Assembly: GCA_031551885.1 (NCBI GenBank)
Contig: JAVBMX010000027.1
Location: forward strand, 18,351 to 82,350
Length of the DNA: 64,000 bases
Origin: Frigididesulfovibrio sp031551885
GTDB lineage: Bacteria > Desulfobacterota > Desulfovibrionia > Desulfovibrionales > Desulfovibrionaceae
Reading direction: 5' to 3'
The notes under the pieces were generated by a model, which was given only the letters and a program-made list of their open reading frames with translations, was not told the DNA's origin and did not search any database. This document shows, in pieces, positions 9,408-18,095 of this stretch (its first letter is position 1; each line of letters begins with the position of its first letter). The translations under genes and the position numbers were made by a program.

Positions 9408-9486
9408 CGCGACCGAAACCCCAGGCCCGAATCACCGCCGCCTGCCGCGATACGTTTCACTCGGCGACCAGGCAAAGGATCTCCGT

Positions 9487-9927
9487 ATGTTCATCGAACT
9501 CCTGGAACACCCCGACCCGGCGGAACTCGACGCCCTGTTGGAGGTTTGGGAAACCTCGGTGCGGGCCACGCACGCCTTTCTCGCCGAAGCCGACATCACG
9601 GCCCTTCGCCCGCAGGTGCGCGAGGCGTTCGGCGCGGTCCGCCTATGGATCGCGCGCGAAGAAATCGGGCGGATTATCGGGTTCGCAGGCCTCGACGGCG
9701 ACATGCTCGAAATGCTTTTCGTCCATGCCCAAGCGCGGGGAACGGGCATCGGCAAAGCCTTGCTGCTCCATGCCCTGAGCCAAGGCGCGACGCGCCTCGA
9801 CGTCAACGAGCAAAACCCGTCGGGCCTGGAGTTCTACCGCCATATGGGATTCGAGGTTGTCGGTCGCTCCCCCCTCGACGCCCAGGGCAGGCCCTTCCCG
9901 CTGTTGCATATGCGCCTGAAGGCATGA
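9487..9927 (+). CDS. GNAT-family N-acetyltransferase
   Basis: 146 residues. The acetyl-CoA binding segment is visible around residues 80-100 (VHAQARGTGIGKALL, the R/Q-x-x-G-x-G/A signature), followed by the motif-B helix FYRHMGFEVVGRS. This resembles YjaB-like acetyltransferases. The substrate is unknown. Its stop codon overlaps the start of the next GNAT gene (ATGA), so the two are co-translated. Confidence 0.85.
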   Translation: MFIELLEHPDPAELDALLEVWETSVRATHAFLAEADITALRPQVREAFGAVRLWIAREEIGRIIGFAGLDGDMLEMLFVHAQARGTGIGKALLLHALSQGATRLDVNEQNPSGLEFYRHMGFEVVGRSPLDAQGRPFPLLHMRLKA

Positions 9928-10463
9928 AACCGAAAACGCTTCCCCCCGGTTACGCCCTTGAGGCGGCCCAAGAAGCGCACGTGCCGCTGCTGCGGGGCAT
10001 TGAGACGGCCGCCACGGGCATTTTCCCACCCGGCTTTCTTCCGGAGCACATCCTTTCGGACCATGCGCCGCGCGATCTGCTGCTGGAAGCGATACGGGCC
10101 GACATGCTCCCGGTTGTCCTTGATGCGGACCGCCGCCCGGTGGGCTACGGGCTGCTGCGTTTTGTCGACGGCCTGGTCCTGCCGGCCCAACTGGACGTAC
10201 ACCCCGCGCACGGCCGCAAGGGCCTGGGCACCGGCGCTCATCGAGCGAATCGTGGACCTCGCCCGCCGGCGCGGCGCGCAAATCCTGCACCTGACCACCT
10301 TCACCCATGTGCCCTGGACTGCGCCGTTTTACGCCCGGCTGGGCCTTTCCGTCGTGCCCGAAAGCCGGCAGCCCAGGCCATACGGGAAATTCTCGCCGAA
10401 GAACACGCCATGGGCCTGACGGACCGCGTGGCCATGCGCCTGCCCCTGACGCCGATACCGTAA
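9924..10463 (+). CDS. GNAT-family acetyltransferase with two compensating frameshifts
   Basis: The open frame is full length (179 codons), but the coding signal leaves it in the middle. Up to about 10230 the frame reads as a GNAT core (LDVHPAHGRKGLGT). From about 10232 to 10360 the sensible protein (ALIERIVDLARRRGAQ, then PFYARLGLSVVPE) is in the +1 frame. After about 10362 the original frame is sensible again (AIREILAEEHAMGL). One extra base near 10231-10236 and one missing base near 10357-10366 would explain this. Translated as it stands, about 45 central residues are garbled, including the part after the acetyl-CoA loop. Either a real double mutation or two sequencing errors. Confidence 0.6.
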   Translation: MKPKTLPPGYALEAAQEAHVPLLRGIETAATGIFPPGFLPEHILSDHAPRDLLLEAIRADMLPVVLDADRRPVGYGLLRFVDGLVLPAQLDVHPAHGRKGLGTGAHRANRGPRPPARRANPAPDHLHPCALDCAVLRPAGPFRRARKPAAQAIREILAEEHAMGLTDRVAMRLPLTPIP

Positions 10464-11217
10464 CAGGCGCGTCCGCGCGTGCACCTTTCGCAGCGTCGCC
10501 GAGAGCGCCCGGCCCGCCGGAAGAGCCGAACCGCTCCCTCCTCCCTTGCACAAATTGCACAGAACGTCCTTCCTTTGCACATTTGCACATATGTGCAAAA
10601 CCAAAAAAAGCTTCGCTTTACCGTTATCCTCTGTTTTTACTGAATATTTTACATTGGCATGCTTTCTGCTTTTTACCAAGGCAGAGCATCGCAAGACGTC
10701 TCAGGAACAGTTCCGCCGGAACCGCCGTCTTCCTCCAAAAGGCTCAGCGGCCGTGCGGTCCATGTGGACCGGCACCGACCCATGCTCGGTTCCGGCGGGA
10801 CAGCTCCGAGAGCGGACGCCGCGATATACTCGGGATTTTTTCTGATCCGGCGCTTCACTGGCCGATGAACCCCTCCCTTTGTGGCAGGAGGAAGGGTGAC
10901 GACGGCGGAAGCACGCTTCCCTTCCCGGAAGCACAAGTCGGAACCGGCATCGATACGGATGCGGCGGAGGCCTCTCCCGCCCATTCGACGAAGGCCGGAC
11001 GCGGGGGAAACCCCGCACCGGGCAGGCCGCGCGGCCTGCCGGAAATTGCCTCCGGGTGCAAAGCAGGTTCCCATGTTGTGGCAGGCATGGGAGCAGGCAT
11101 GGGAAGGCGGCCTCCTTCACAATCGTTCCTTCCCCCCACCGAAGCCCCGCTTCGGAACAAACCCCCGCCCGTACTCTCCTGGGCGGATCCTCCTCTCCTC
11201 GCGTCGCTCTGCGACGA
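10464..11217. other. Long non-coding stretch
   Basis: About 750 bases with no frame that reads like a protein on either strand. It holds the TTGCACA motif cluster (10546-10599), an AT-rich patch at 10600-10680 and GC-rich, partly self-complementary sequence around 10690-10840. It ends in a strong terminator (11218-11257), so an unannotated transcript on the plus strand is possible. Confidence 0.4.
10546..10599. promoter_or_regulatory. Iterated TTGCACA motif with an 18-base palindrome
   Basis: TTGCACA occurs at 10546, 10555, 10575 and 10583. The last lies within the perfect palindrome TTTGCACATATGTGCAAA (10582-10599). Clustered half-sites plus a full palindrome look like an operator for a dimeric regulator. 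No regulator gene is adjacent. Confidence 0.5.
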
Positions 11218-11257
11218 GAAAAGCGGCAACCGGTCATTGCCGCTTTTCTTTTTTAAC
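11218..11257 (+). terminator. Rho-independent terminator
   Basis: The stem AAAAGCGGCAA / TTGCCGCTTTT with a 7-base loop is followed by CTTTTTT. No annotated gene lies just upstream on the plus strand. Confidence 0.8.
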
Positions 11258-11287
11258 GTCGTTGCGGAAAACCCATAAAACACAAAA

Positions 11288-11332
11288 GACCGTCGCGCGG
11301 ACGCAATGCGCCCATACGACGGCCTTTTTCGC
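11288..11332 (-). terminator. Terminator of the flavodoxin gene
   Basis: On the minus strand, GGCCGTCG and CGACGGTC flank about 24 bases and are followed by TTTTGTGTTTT. It lies about 55 bases past the flavodoxin stop codon. Confidence 0.65.
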
Positions 11333-11387
11333 AAGCTCCGTTTCACGTGGATCGGTCGGCCCGGTGTCGGGTCTCGACCTCTCGCCG

Positions 11388-11912
11388 TTATATGCCGTGG
11401 CTGTTCAGAACGATGCGCAACGCATCCTGGGCAAAGGCCCCGGCCGCGCGAAGGTCTTCGGCGTCGGGGTGCAGGGCCGTTTCGGCCAGACGCGCGGCGC
11501 GTTCCGCCGTCATGGGATGATTTTTGCCGAGCGAGGAGTCGGCGGCGCGGCGTTCCAGCCAGGCCGGGTCCACCTTGCCGGGGCAGAGAAAGACGCCGAG
11601 GATACGGCATCGGGAAGCCGCCGGACGGGCGTTTTCCTCGATCATCCGGGCGTGGGGCGAACCCACGCGCGCACCCATGGTGCCGAACATACCCAAAAAT
11701 TTTTTGTCGAGGCGCTGCAAAAAATTTTTCATGGCCGGGTTCGGCGCTCCGCGTTTGGCCCAAAAACCGGCGAACACCAGATCATAGGGGGCGGGGTCCG
11801 GGGCCGAGGCCAGGGGGAACAGGTCGGTTCCTTCCGGCAGGGCCGCGTGCACGGCTTCGGCCACCTGCTTGGTGTTCCCGGTACGGCTTGAGTAAACAAC
11901 CAGAATTTTCAT
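11388..11912 (-). CDS. Flavodoxin-family protein
   Basis: 174 residues starting MKILVVYSSRTGNTKQVAEA. SSRTGNT is the classical FMN phosphate-binding loop of flavodoxins at the first beta strand. The segment DLVFAGFWAKRGAPN fits the second FMN loop of the flavodoxin_4/BilS-like group. A GAGGG ribosome site precedes the ATG. A soluble FMN electron carrier is the likely role; the partner is not evident. It stands alone, transcribed toward 11388. Confidence 0.85.
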   Translation of the reverse strand: MKILVVYSSRTGNTKQVAEAVHAALPEGTDLFPLASAPDPAPYDLVFAGFWAKRGAPNPAMKNFLQRLDKKFLGMFGTMGARVGSPHARMIEENARPAASRCRILGVFLCPGKVDPAWLERRAADSSLGKNHPMTAERAARLAETALHPDAEDLRAAGAFAQDALRIVLNSHGI

Positions 11913-11962
11913 GTGAAAGCCCTCATGCAAAAAAATGGGGAACCCCGGCAATCCGCTCCGAT

Positions 11963-12000
11963 AAAAAAACGGGTTACGACATACAATCGTAACCCGTTGA
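11963..12000 (-). terminator. Terminator of tRNA-Pro
   Basis: The stem AACGGGTTACGA / TCGTAACCCGTT with a 7-base loop is followed on the minus strand by seven T. It lies just past the tRNA 3' end and before the flavodoxin start. Confidence 0.9.
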
Positions 12001-12006
12001 TTTTTC

Positions 12007-12083
12007 TGGTCGGGATGAGAGGATTTGAACCTCCGGCCCCTGCGTCCCGAACGCAGTGCTCTACCAGGCTGAGCCACATCCCG
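12007..12083 (-). tRNA. tRNA-Pro (CGG)
   Basis: A 77-base cloverleaf on the minus strand with acceptor CGGGATG / CATCCCG, anticodon loop UUCGGGA (anticodon CGG) and encoded CCA. Confidence 0.95.
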
Positions 12084-12098
12084 ATGCGGCAGGGCAGA

Positions 12099-12127
12099 TG
12101 TATACGGCAAGCGCGACCCGCCGGCAA
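12099..12127 (-). promoter_or_regulatory. Sigma70 promoter of tRNA-Pro
   Basis: On the minus strand, TTGCCG (12127-12122), a 17-base spacer and TATACA (12104-12099) sit 15 bases before the tRNA start. Confidence 0.7.
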
Positions 12128-12252
12128 GAAAAAAATGTTCGAGCGCTCCTTCGTTTTCGCCCGCTCCCCCGGCGATCGCCCGCAAGGTGTGAACTTTCAG
12201 AAAAGAAAAGTTGTGCCTTATACTTAACTATGCCATAAGGAGGTGGAAAAAG

Positions 12253-12327
12253 GTGCCGAAAAGACGGCATCAGGGAACTCATTTTCGACCGACGAGGAGC
12301 AGTCGTGGTCAAAGTGCTCATTGTTGA
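12253..12327 (+). CDS. Possible 24-codon leader ORF overlapping cheB
   Basis: A near-perfect Shine-Dalgarno (TAAGGAGGTG, 12236-12245) lies 8 bases before a GTG at 12253. The frame then runs 24 codons to a TGA at 12325, overlapping the first 23 bases of cheB in another frame. The ribosome site is stronger than that of cheB itself (AGGAG before a GTG). The peptide is basic and unlike any known protein. It may couple translation of cheB; it could also be fortuitous. Confidence 0.35.
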   Translation: MPKRRHQGTHFRPTRSSRGQSAHC

Positions 12328-13399
12328 TGATTCGGCGTTTGTCCGGCGTTCTTTGACAACCATACTGGAAAAAGACCCCGACATCCAGGTTGTGGGAACG
12401 GCGTCCAACGGCCTGGAAGGCGTGGCTCTTGCCGCGAAGCTGGAGCCGGACGTCATCACCATGGACGTGGAAATGCCCAAGATGAACGGGCTGGAGGCTC
12501 TGGCCAAAATTATGGCCGAGAATCCCTGCCCGGTCATTATGATCAGCTCCCTGACCGGAGAAGGGGCGGAAACCACCCTGAAGGCCCTGGAGCTGGGCGC
12601 GCTCGACTATATGCCCAAACTGACGTCCGGATCGCTGCCGGACTTGGACCGGGTGCAGAAAGAGCTGGCCGGAAAAATAAAGGCCTTGGCCAGGCGCAAA
12701 GCTTTTGTGCGCCTGGTGCACCGCCGCAAAAACCCGACTCCGGCCGCTTCGGCGGCCAGGCCGGTCGCTTCGGGCGCGGTTCCCCGGCCCCAGCCGGTCC
12801 GTCCGCCGGGCCGAACGGGAAGGGGCGCATTCGAAGCGGTGCTGATCGGCGTTTCCACCGGAGGTCCGCCCGCGGTGCAAAAAATACTGGCCGCTCTGCC
12901 GGGGAATTTTCCCTTGCCGATTTTGGTGGCCCAACATATGCCGGCGGCCTTTACCGGGCCGTTCGCCAAACGCCTGGACGTGCAGTGCGCGATCTCGGTC
13001 AAAGAGGCGGAACCCGTCGAGCGCCTACGCTCGGGCACGGTGTACATCTGCCCCGGGGGCAAACACCTGCGGGTGGAAATGCGCGGCGCCCTGCCCACCG
13101 CCCTGGTCACGGAAGAGCCCAAGGAGGCGCTGTACAAGCCTTCGGCCAACGTGCTCATGGAAACGGGCGGGCTGACCCTCGGCCGCAAAGCCCTGGGCGT
13201 GATGCTCACGGGCATGGGCAGCGACGGCGTGGAAGGCGCCAAGGTGTTGAAGGAAAAAGGCGGCTACATGGTCGCCCAAAGTGAACAGACCTGTGTTGTC
13301 TACGGCATGCCCAAGGCCGTCGTGGACGCCGGGCTTGCCGATGAGATCGTGGATCTCGATGATGTGGCCGGGACGCTCTGCGCCCTGGTTGGAGCATAA
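12305..13399 (+). CDS. cheB: CheB, chemotaxis protein-glutamate methylesterase
   Basis: 364 residues with a GTG start. The N-terminal receiver domain has acidic residues D9/D10 and phospho-acceptor D54 (TMDVEMP). A Pro/Ala-rich linker (about 145-175) joins it to the methylesterase domain with catalytic Ser in GVSTGG (S184), His in QHMP and Asp in LTGMGSDG. It removes methyl groups from chemoreceptor glutamates when phosphorylated by CheA. It is the first main gene of the che cluster; the HEAT-repeat gene follows after 39 bases. Confidence 0.96.
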   Translation: MVKVLIVDDSAFVRRSLTTILEKDPDIQVVGTASNGLEGVALAAKLEPDVITMDVEMPKMNGLEALAKIMAENPCPVIMISSLTGEGAETTLKALELGALDYMPKLTSGSLPDLDRVQKELAGKIKALARRKAFVRLVHRRKNPTPAASAARPVASGAVPRPQPVRPPGRTGRGAFEAVLIGVSTGGPPAVQKILAALPGNFPLPILVAQHMPAAFTGPFAKRLDVQCAISVKEAEPVERLRSGTVYICPGGKHLRVEMRGALPTALVTEEPKEALYKPSANVLMETGGLTLGRKALGVMLTGMGSDGVEGAKVLKEKGGYMVAQSEQTCVVYGMPKAVVDAGLADEIVDLDDVAGTLCALVGA

Positions 13400-13438
13400 G
13401 CCGCGCCGACGCGAACGTCGCGCGCAAGGGGGCTCGCA

Positions 13439-15361
13439 ATGGCTCATGAGGCTGATATCGTAAAACTGCTCTCGAGCGACGACCCGGACGACATCCGGGA
13501 AGGCGCGCGCCAGGCCGGCAAAGCCGGATTGGCCTCGGCCATACCGTTGCTGGCGCGGCACGTGACCTCGACGAACATCGGGGTGCAGGAAGCGGTGGAT
13601 CGAGCTCTGCGCAAAATCGGCGGCGTCGACGTGGTGCACGCGGTGATTCCCCTGCTGCGCTCGGATGAGGCCCCGGCCCGGAACATCGCCATGGACATTC
13701 TGCGGAACCAAGGCAAAAACGACCTGAAATCCCTGGTTACGCTGCTCCACGACGACGATGCCGACATCCGCATTTTCGCCTCGGACATTATGGGCTCGAG
13801 CGGCAGCGCTCAGGCTGTGGAACCACTGTGCCACGCGCTGCTGCATGACCCGGAAGTGAACGTCCGCTATCAGGCGGCGGTCTCGCTGGGCGCTTTGGCC
13901 TTCCCCGAAGCGGCCGACTGCCTGAACAAGGCCCTCCAGGATGAGGAGTGGGTCCAGTTTTCGGCCATCGAGGCCCTGACCGCGCTACGGGTGGAATCTT
14001 CCGTCGGCGCGATGATCAAGGCCCTGGAAAAAAGCGGCGATCTGGTGGCCTCCACCATCGTCGACGCCCTCGGCGAGATGGGCAACATCAAGGCCGTTCC
14101 CCTGCTGCTCAAGCGCCTGGACGCATCGCCCACGCCGCTGTGCAACAAAATCGTCCGGGCCGTCATCAACATCTTGGGCGAGCGCTCCCTGACCCTGCTG
14201 GGAGCCAAAGACTGCGAACGCATGCGCGGGTATCTGTCCGTCGCCGTGCACGATGAGGATCCGGAAATCCAGGACGCCGCCGTCAAAGGCTTTGCCGCCC
14301 TCGGCGGCCCCGAGGCCACCAAGGCGGTCCTCGGCCTGGCCGCCCGACTCGACCCCGAGCGCGACGCCGATCGCTTGCCCCCGATCGTCGACGCCCTGGT
14401 TGGAATCGGCTGGAACGCGGAACTGGAAAACGCCGTGCGCACGGCCCCGGACCAGCTCATGCAGATTGTCCTCGGCGCCGTAAGCTGCCTGGATCATCCG
14501 GCCGTCACCCCCCTGCTCATCGAAATCTTTCCGCAGCGCGGGCGCGACGCCCAGCGCATTCTGGCCACGGAACTGGCCGGGCGCGCCGGGCGCGAGCACC
14601 TGCCTTTCTTCCTGGACTTGGTCGCCTCCCACAAAGACGGCACGGTCCTGCGGGCCGCCCTGCTCTACCTTGGCCGCTCCGGCAGGCCGGACGAAGTCGA
14701 AGGCCCGGTGCTCTCTTTGCTTGCGCATCCGTATGTCGATGTGAAGGAAAGCGCCCTGGAGGCGGCCATCGTCCTGCGCACCCCGAACATCGTGCGCCAC
14801 TTCCAGGAGCTGATCACCCACACCGATCACATCCAGCGCATGATGGGCGCTTATGCCCTGGGCATGTTCGGCGCGGACGAGTTCCTGGGTCAATTGACCC
14901 GGGCTCTGACCGACGAATCGCCCGAGGTGCGCAAGGTCGCGGTCGAAGCCTTGGGCCGCGCCTGCCCCATCAGCCCGGAACGCATCGAGCTTATTACCGC
15001 GCGTTTGGGGGATGAAAACCGCGAAGTCCGCATGGCTGTAGTGGAGACACTGGGCAATTGCCCGGAGGAACACCTGAGTGTATGCTTGACCGACGGACTG
15101 CACGACCCGGACACCTGGGTGCGGGTGCGGTGCGCCGAAAAACTCGGGGAACGTAAAGCCCACAGCGCGGTGGAACCTCTTGTGAACATGCTGGACGACG
15201 ACAACCCGCTGATCGTGATCAAGGCCATCGAAGCCTTGGGCAATATCGGCGGCGAGACGGCCTTCCGGGCGCTTCTGCATATGCTGGAACATCCGGAACC
15301 GGATGTTCAGGCTGCCGCGGAAGAAGCCGTGGAATCCGTGCGTCGGCGGGCCGGAGGCTGA
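13439..15361 (+). CDS. HEAT-repeat protein of the chemotaxis cluster
   Basis: 640 residues made almost wholly of HEAT/PBS-lyase-type helical repeats of about 31 residues (for example VEPLVNMLDDDNPLIVIKAI and VQAAAEEAVESVRRR). No signal peptide or membrane segment, so a cytoplasmic scaffold is likely. It lies between cheB and cheR with a 1-base gap to cheR, which ties it to receptor adaptation or array organisation. HEAT proteins in che operons occur in related sulfate reducers, but I know of no proven role. Confidence 0.85.
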   Translation: MAHEADIVKLLSSDDPDDIREGARQAGKAGLASAIPLLARHVTSTNIGVQEAVDRALRKIGGVDVVHAVIPLLRSDEAPARNIAMDILRNQGKNDLKSLVTLLHDDDADIRIFASDIMGSSGSAQAVEPLCHALLHDPEVNVRYQAAVSLGALAFPEAADCLNKALQDEEWVQFSAIEALTALRVESSVGAMIKALEKSGDLVASTIVDALGEMGNIKAVPLLLKRLDASPTPLCNKIVRAVINILGERSLTLLGAKDCERMRGYLSVAVHDEDPEIQDAAVKGFAALGGPEATKAVLGLAARLDPERDADRLPPIVDALVGIGWNAELENAVRTAPDQLMQIVLGAVSCLDHPAVTPLLIEIFPQRGRDAQRILATELAGRAGREHLPFFLDLVASHKDGTVLRAALLYLGRSGRPDEVEGPVLSLLAHPYVDVKESALEAAIVLRTPNIVRHFQELITHTDHIQRMMGAYALGMFGADEFLGQLTRALTDESPEVRKVAVEALGRACPISPERIELITARLGDENREVRMAVVETLGNCPEEHLSVCLTDGLHDPDTWVRVRCAEKLGERKAHSAVEPLVNMLDDDNPLIVIKAIEALGNIGGETAFRALLHMLEHPEPDVQAAAEEAVESVRRRAGG

Positions 15362-15362
15362 T

Positions 15363-16262
15363 ATGGCGCTGTTCTCCACCACCACCACAACCGGCGCCGC
15401 TTCTCCCTGTACAACGAGCGCCACGATCAGAGTCTCGGCGGACGAGTTCGCGCAGTTGCGCGACTTCATCTACGAACAATGCGGCATCTACATCGCCGAG
15501 ACGCGCAAGTACCTTGTCGAGAACCGCCTGGGCAACCGCCTGAAGGAACTGAACCTCAAAAACTTCGGCGAGTACTATTACTATCTGCGCTTCGACGCCA
15601 ACCGGCGCGCGGAACTGCCCAAGCTGTTCGAGGTGATCACCACCAACGAAACCAGCTTCTACCGCAACCCGCCGCAGCTGCAGGTCTTCCAGGAAGTCGT
15701 CCTGAAACAGGAACTGGAAAAAATCCGAAAAACGGGTGTCAAAAAACTGCGCATCTGGTCGGCAGGCTGCTCTACGGGAGAAGAGCCGTATACGATGGCC
15801 ATGATTTTGCATGAGGTGCTGAAGACGGAGATTTCTTCCTGGGACATCAAAATCTCCGCCAACGATCTTTCAGAGGCGGTGTTGGCTTCGGCCAAGCGCG
15901 GCATTTACTCCGAGTATGCCTTGCGCACCACCCCCAAAGAAATCGTCGCCAAGTACTTCAAAAAGGAAGGCACCCAGTACCATGTGGAGCCGAAGCTGAA
16001 GAATCTGATCAGTTTCGGGCAGATCAACTTGAGCGACCGGATGATGCTGCGCCGTGTGGAGCGCTCGCACATCGTTTTTTGCCGCAACGTAATCATTTAT
16101 TTTGACGATGAAATGAAAAAGCAGGTCATCGAGTCTTTCTACGACAACCTGCTGCCGGGCGGATGCCTGTTCATCGGGCACTCGGAATCCCTGCACAACA
16201 TCAGCCGGGCTTTCAAGCCGGAACACCACACGGGGACCATCGTCTATCGAAAACAGGTGTAA
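15363..16262 (+). CDS. cheR: CheR, chemotaxis protein methyltransferase
   Basis: 299 residues. The N-terminal helical CheR domain (about 20-80) is followed by the SAM-binding domain with ITTNETSFYRNP and WSAGCSTGEEPYTMA, the characteristic CheR motifs, and by CRNVIIYF. It methylates receptor glutamates using SAM. The first 20 residues are Thr/Ala-rich and probably disordered. Start at 15363, one base after the previous stop. Confidence 0.96.
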   Translation: MALFSTTTTTGAASPCTTSATIRVSADEFAQLRDFIYEQCGIYIAETRKYLVENRLGNRLKELNLKNFGEYYYYLRFDANRRAELPKLFEVITTNETSFYRNPPQLQVFQEVVLKQELEKIRKTGVKKLRIWSAGCSTGEEPYTMAMILHEVLKTEISSWDIKISANDLSEAVLASAKRGIYSEYALRTTPKEIVAKYFKKEGTQYHVEPKLKNLISFGQINLSDRMMLRRVERSHIVFCRNVIIYFDDEMKKQVIESFYDNLLPGGCLFIGHSESLHNISRAFKPEHHTGTIVYRKQV

Positions 16263-16267
16263 CCGAC

Positions 16268-17098
16268 ATGAGCGAAACAGCGCAAGTTACGAACGAAACG
16301 GCGCAAGAGAATAAAAAGGCCATGATCACAGCCGTGGCCAACCAAAAAGGCGGGGTGGGCAAAACGACCACCTCCGTCACCCTTGCCGCCGGACTGGCGC
16401 GCATGGGCAAACGTGTCCTGCTCATCGACCTGGACCCTCACGCCTGCGCCTCGGTGCATCTGCGTTTCTATCCGGAAGACCAGGACGCCTCCATCGACGA
16501 CATCTTCGCCGACGGGGCCGCTCCCAACGCGACGTTGTGGAACAGAATCAGAAAGCAGCATCCCACGCTGGAATTCGACATGGTGCCGGCCACCATCCGG
16601 CTTTCGGAACTGGAAATCGACCTGCGCAACCGCAAGGGCAAGGGCGCCATTCTCCAGCAGGCCCTGGAGGCCGTACGCCCGGAGTACGACTATATCATCC
16701 TGGACTGCCCGCCCCACGTGGGCGTTCTGCTGGTGAACGCGCTGGTGGCCTGCGACCTGCTTGTCGTGCCCATCCAGACGGACTTCCTGGCCCTGCACGG
16801 CCTGAAGCTGCTGTTCGACACCATCCGGGTGCTGAACAAAGTGTTGCCCAAGCCGATCTGCTACCGGGTGCTGCCCACGCTGTACGACAAGCGGGCCAGA
16901 GCCTGCGCCCGGGTGCTGGATTTGCTGGCCGCGAAAATGAAAGACAGCATGTTCGCAACGGTCATCGGCATGGATACGCGTTTTCGCGACGCGAGCGCCC
17001 AAGGCCGGGTGATCTATGAAATCGCCCCCGGCAGTCGGGGCGCGAGAGAATACGACGAACTTGCCCACGAGCTGATCGCCCTGAACGAAGGGGCCTGA
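16268..17098 (+). CDS. ParA/MinD-family ATPase of the chemotaxis cluster
   Basis: 276 residues. A deviant Walker A motif KGGVGKTT (27-34) is followed by LLIDLDPHA (Walker A') and YDYIILDCPPHVG (Walker B), as in ParA/Soj. It has no ParB or plasmid context and sits 5 bases after cheR. ParA-like proteins linked to che operons (ParC-type) position chemoreceptor arrays at the pole or during division; that is the likely role here. Not a chromosome partition gene by context. Confidence 0.88.
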   Translation: MSETAQVTNETAQENKKAMITAVANQKGGVGKTTTSVTLAAGLARMGKRVLLIDLDPHACASVHLRFYPEDQDASIDDIFADGAAPNATLWNRIRKQHPTLEFDMVPATIRLSELEIDLRNRKGKGAILQQALEAVRPEYDYIILDCPPHVGVLLVNALVACDLLVVPIQTDFLALHGLKLLFDTIRVLNKVLPKPICYRVLPTLYDKRARACARVLDLLAAKMKDSMFATVIGMDTRFRDASAQGRVIYEIAPGSRGAREYDELAHELIALNEGA

Positions 17099-17123
17099 TA
17101 AACAACACCACGGTGGGGCCGTT

Positions 17124-17792
17124 ATGAACAAGAGCCCGGAAGAATATTTTGCCGAACAGGACTTTTCCGTAGCCGCCCGAAAAGCGGGCGGCGGCGCCTA
17201 TTCGTCCGCCGAACGGGCCTTCATGGACAAATACATGGGGGTCGAAGGGGGCGAGGTGCTGCGTGAAATCGGCCTGACGCCCGAACTGGCCGCGACCGCC
17301 CCGCCGGACGCGCACCCGGAGATGACCTCGGAAGCGTCTCTCGACTCCATGCTGCGTTCCGCGCCGGAGCTCCTGATGGTCGGCTTTTTCCTCGGTTCGC
17401 AAGAGTTCGTCATTCCCACCGTGGCCGTGCAGGAAGTCATCCGCAGCGTTCCCACGGCCAAACTCCCGGCCGCGCCTCCATTTGTCTCCGGGGTCATCAA
17501 CCTGCGCGGCAAAGTGACGCCGCTCATTCGCGTGCGCGACATGCTGGAGGTCTCCTCCCCCCGCCAAGGCGACGACAACTTCATCATCGTCTGCCGGCGC
17601 ATGGGCTTGCAGGTGGGCATGCTCATCGAGCGGGTCCATACCATGTACCGCGTGCCGCAGGGAGACATCGACTGGGGTATTGAGGCGCACCTCGGCATCA
17701 ATGTGGATTTTATCGCCGGCCTGCTGAAGTTGAACGAACAGCTGGTGGGCATTGTTTCAGTGGATCGCGTCATCGAAAGCATTGTCGAGTGA
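17124..17792 (+). CDS. cheW: CheW-domain coupling protein with N-terminal extension
   Basis: 222 residues. The CheW domain occupies about 85-222 (FLGSQEFVIPTVAVQEVIRS, then FVSGVINLRGKVTPLIRVR). About 80 extra residues precede it, longer than a standard CheW of roughly 150-170. The extension is charged, without a known motif. The protein couples receptors to CheA. It might use the extension to contact the neighbouring ParA-like ATPase, as in ParA-interacting CheW-like proteins, but that is inference. Confidence 0.9.
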   Translation: MNKSPEEYFAEQDFSVAARKAGGGAYSSAERAFMDKYMGVEGGEVLREIGLTPELAATAPPDAHPEMTSEASLDSMLRSAPELLMVGFFLGSQEFVIPTVAVQEVIRSVPTAKLPAAPPFVSGVINLRGKVTPLIRVRDMLEVSSPRQGDDNFIIVCRRMGLQVGMLIERVHTMYRVPQGDIDWGIEAHLGINVDFIAGLLKLNEQLVGIVSVDRVIESIVE

Positions 17793-17799
17793 TCTCGAG

Positions 17800-17822
17800 A
17801 GCATTTTCACATTGAAAATGCT
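17800..17822. repeat. Small hairpin after cheW
   Basis: AGCATTTTCA and TGAAAATGCT flank a 3-base loop, 8 bases past the cheW stop. It has no T-run. The remaining 270 bases up to cheY show no gene. Confidence 0.5.
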
Positions 17823-18095
17823 TGGGAAACCATTTCGGCGACGCACTTTCAAACGAGTCCGCAAGCGCGGCGACCGTTTGCGCGGCCGCCGGAGCAGGTC
17901 AGCTTTTCAAAGTTACTTTGCTCTCGTTCATGAATTGCCACGCCCGCTCCAGTTTGTTCGGGGCGGAACGCCGCCGGGCGGTCGCGCGATTTCGCGGATG
18001 TCCCGGAATTTTACCGGTTCTCAGGGGCGCGCTTCCGAACGCCCCCGGGACATGAGGACAAATCGATTCGGAAATCGAGCAGAAAGGGCGCCGTT

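Noticed and set aside
10546..10599. Plasmid-type iterons of a replication origin
   Set aside because: The TTGCACA repeats are irregularly spaced (9, 20 and 8 bases) and no replication initiator gene or DnaA boxes are nearby.
10673..11237. Several overlapping frames between the GNAT genes and flavodoxin
   Set aside because: Composition is typical of non-coding high-GC shadows (many Arg, Gly, Pro) on both strands, with no family match that I can recall.
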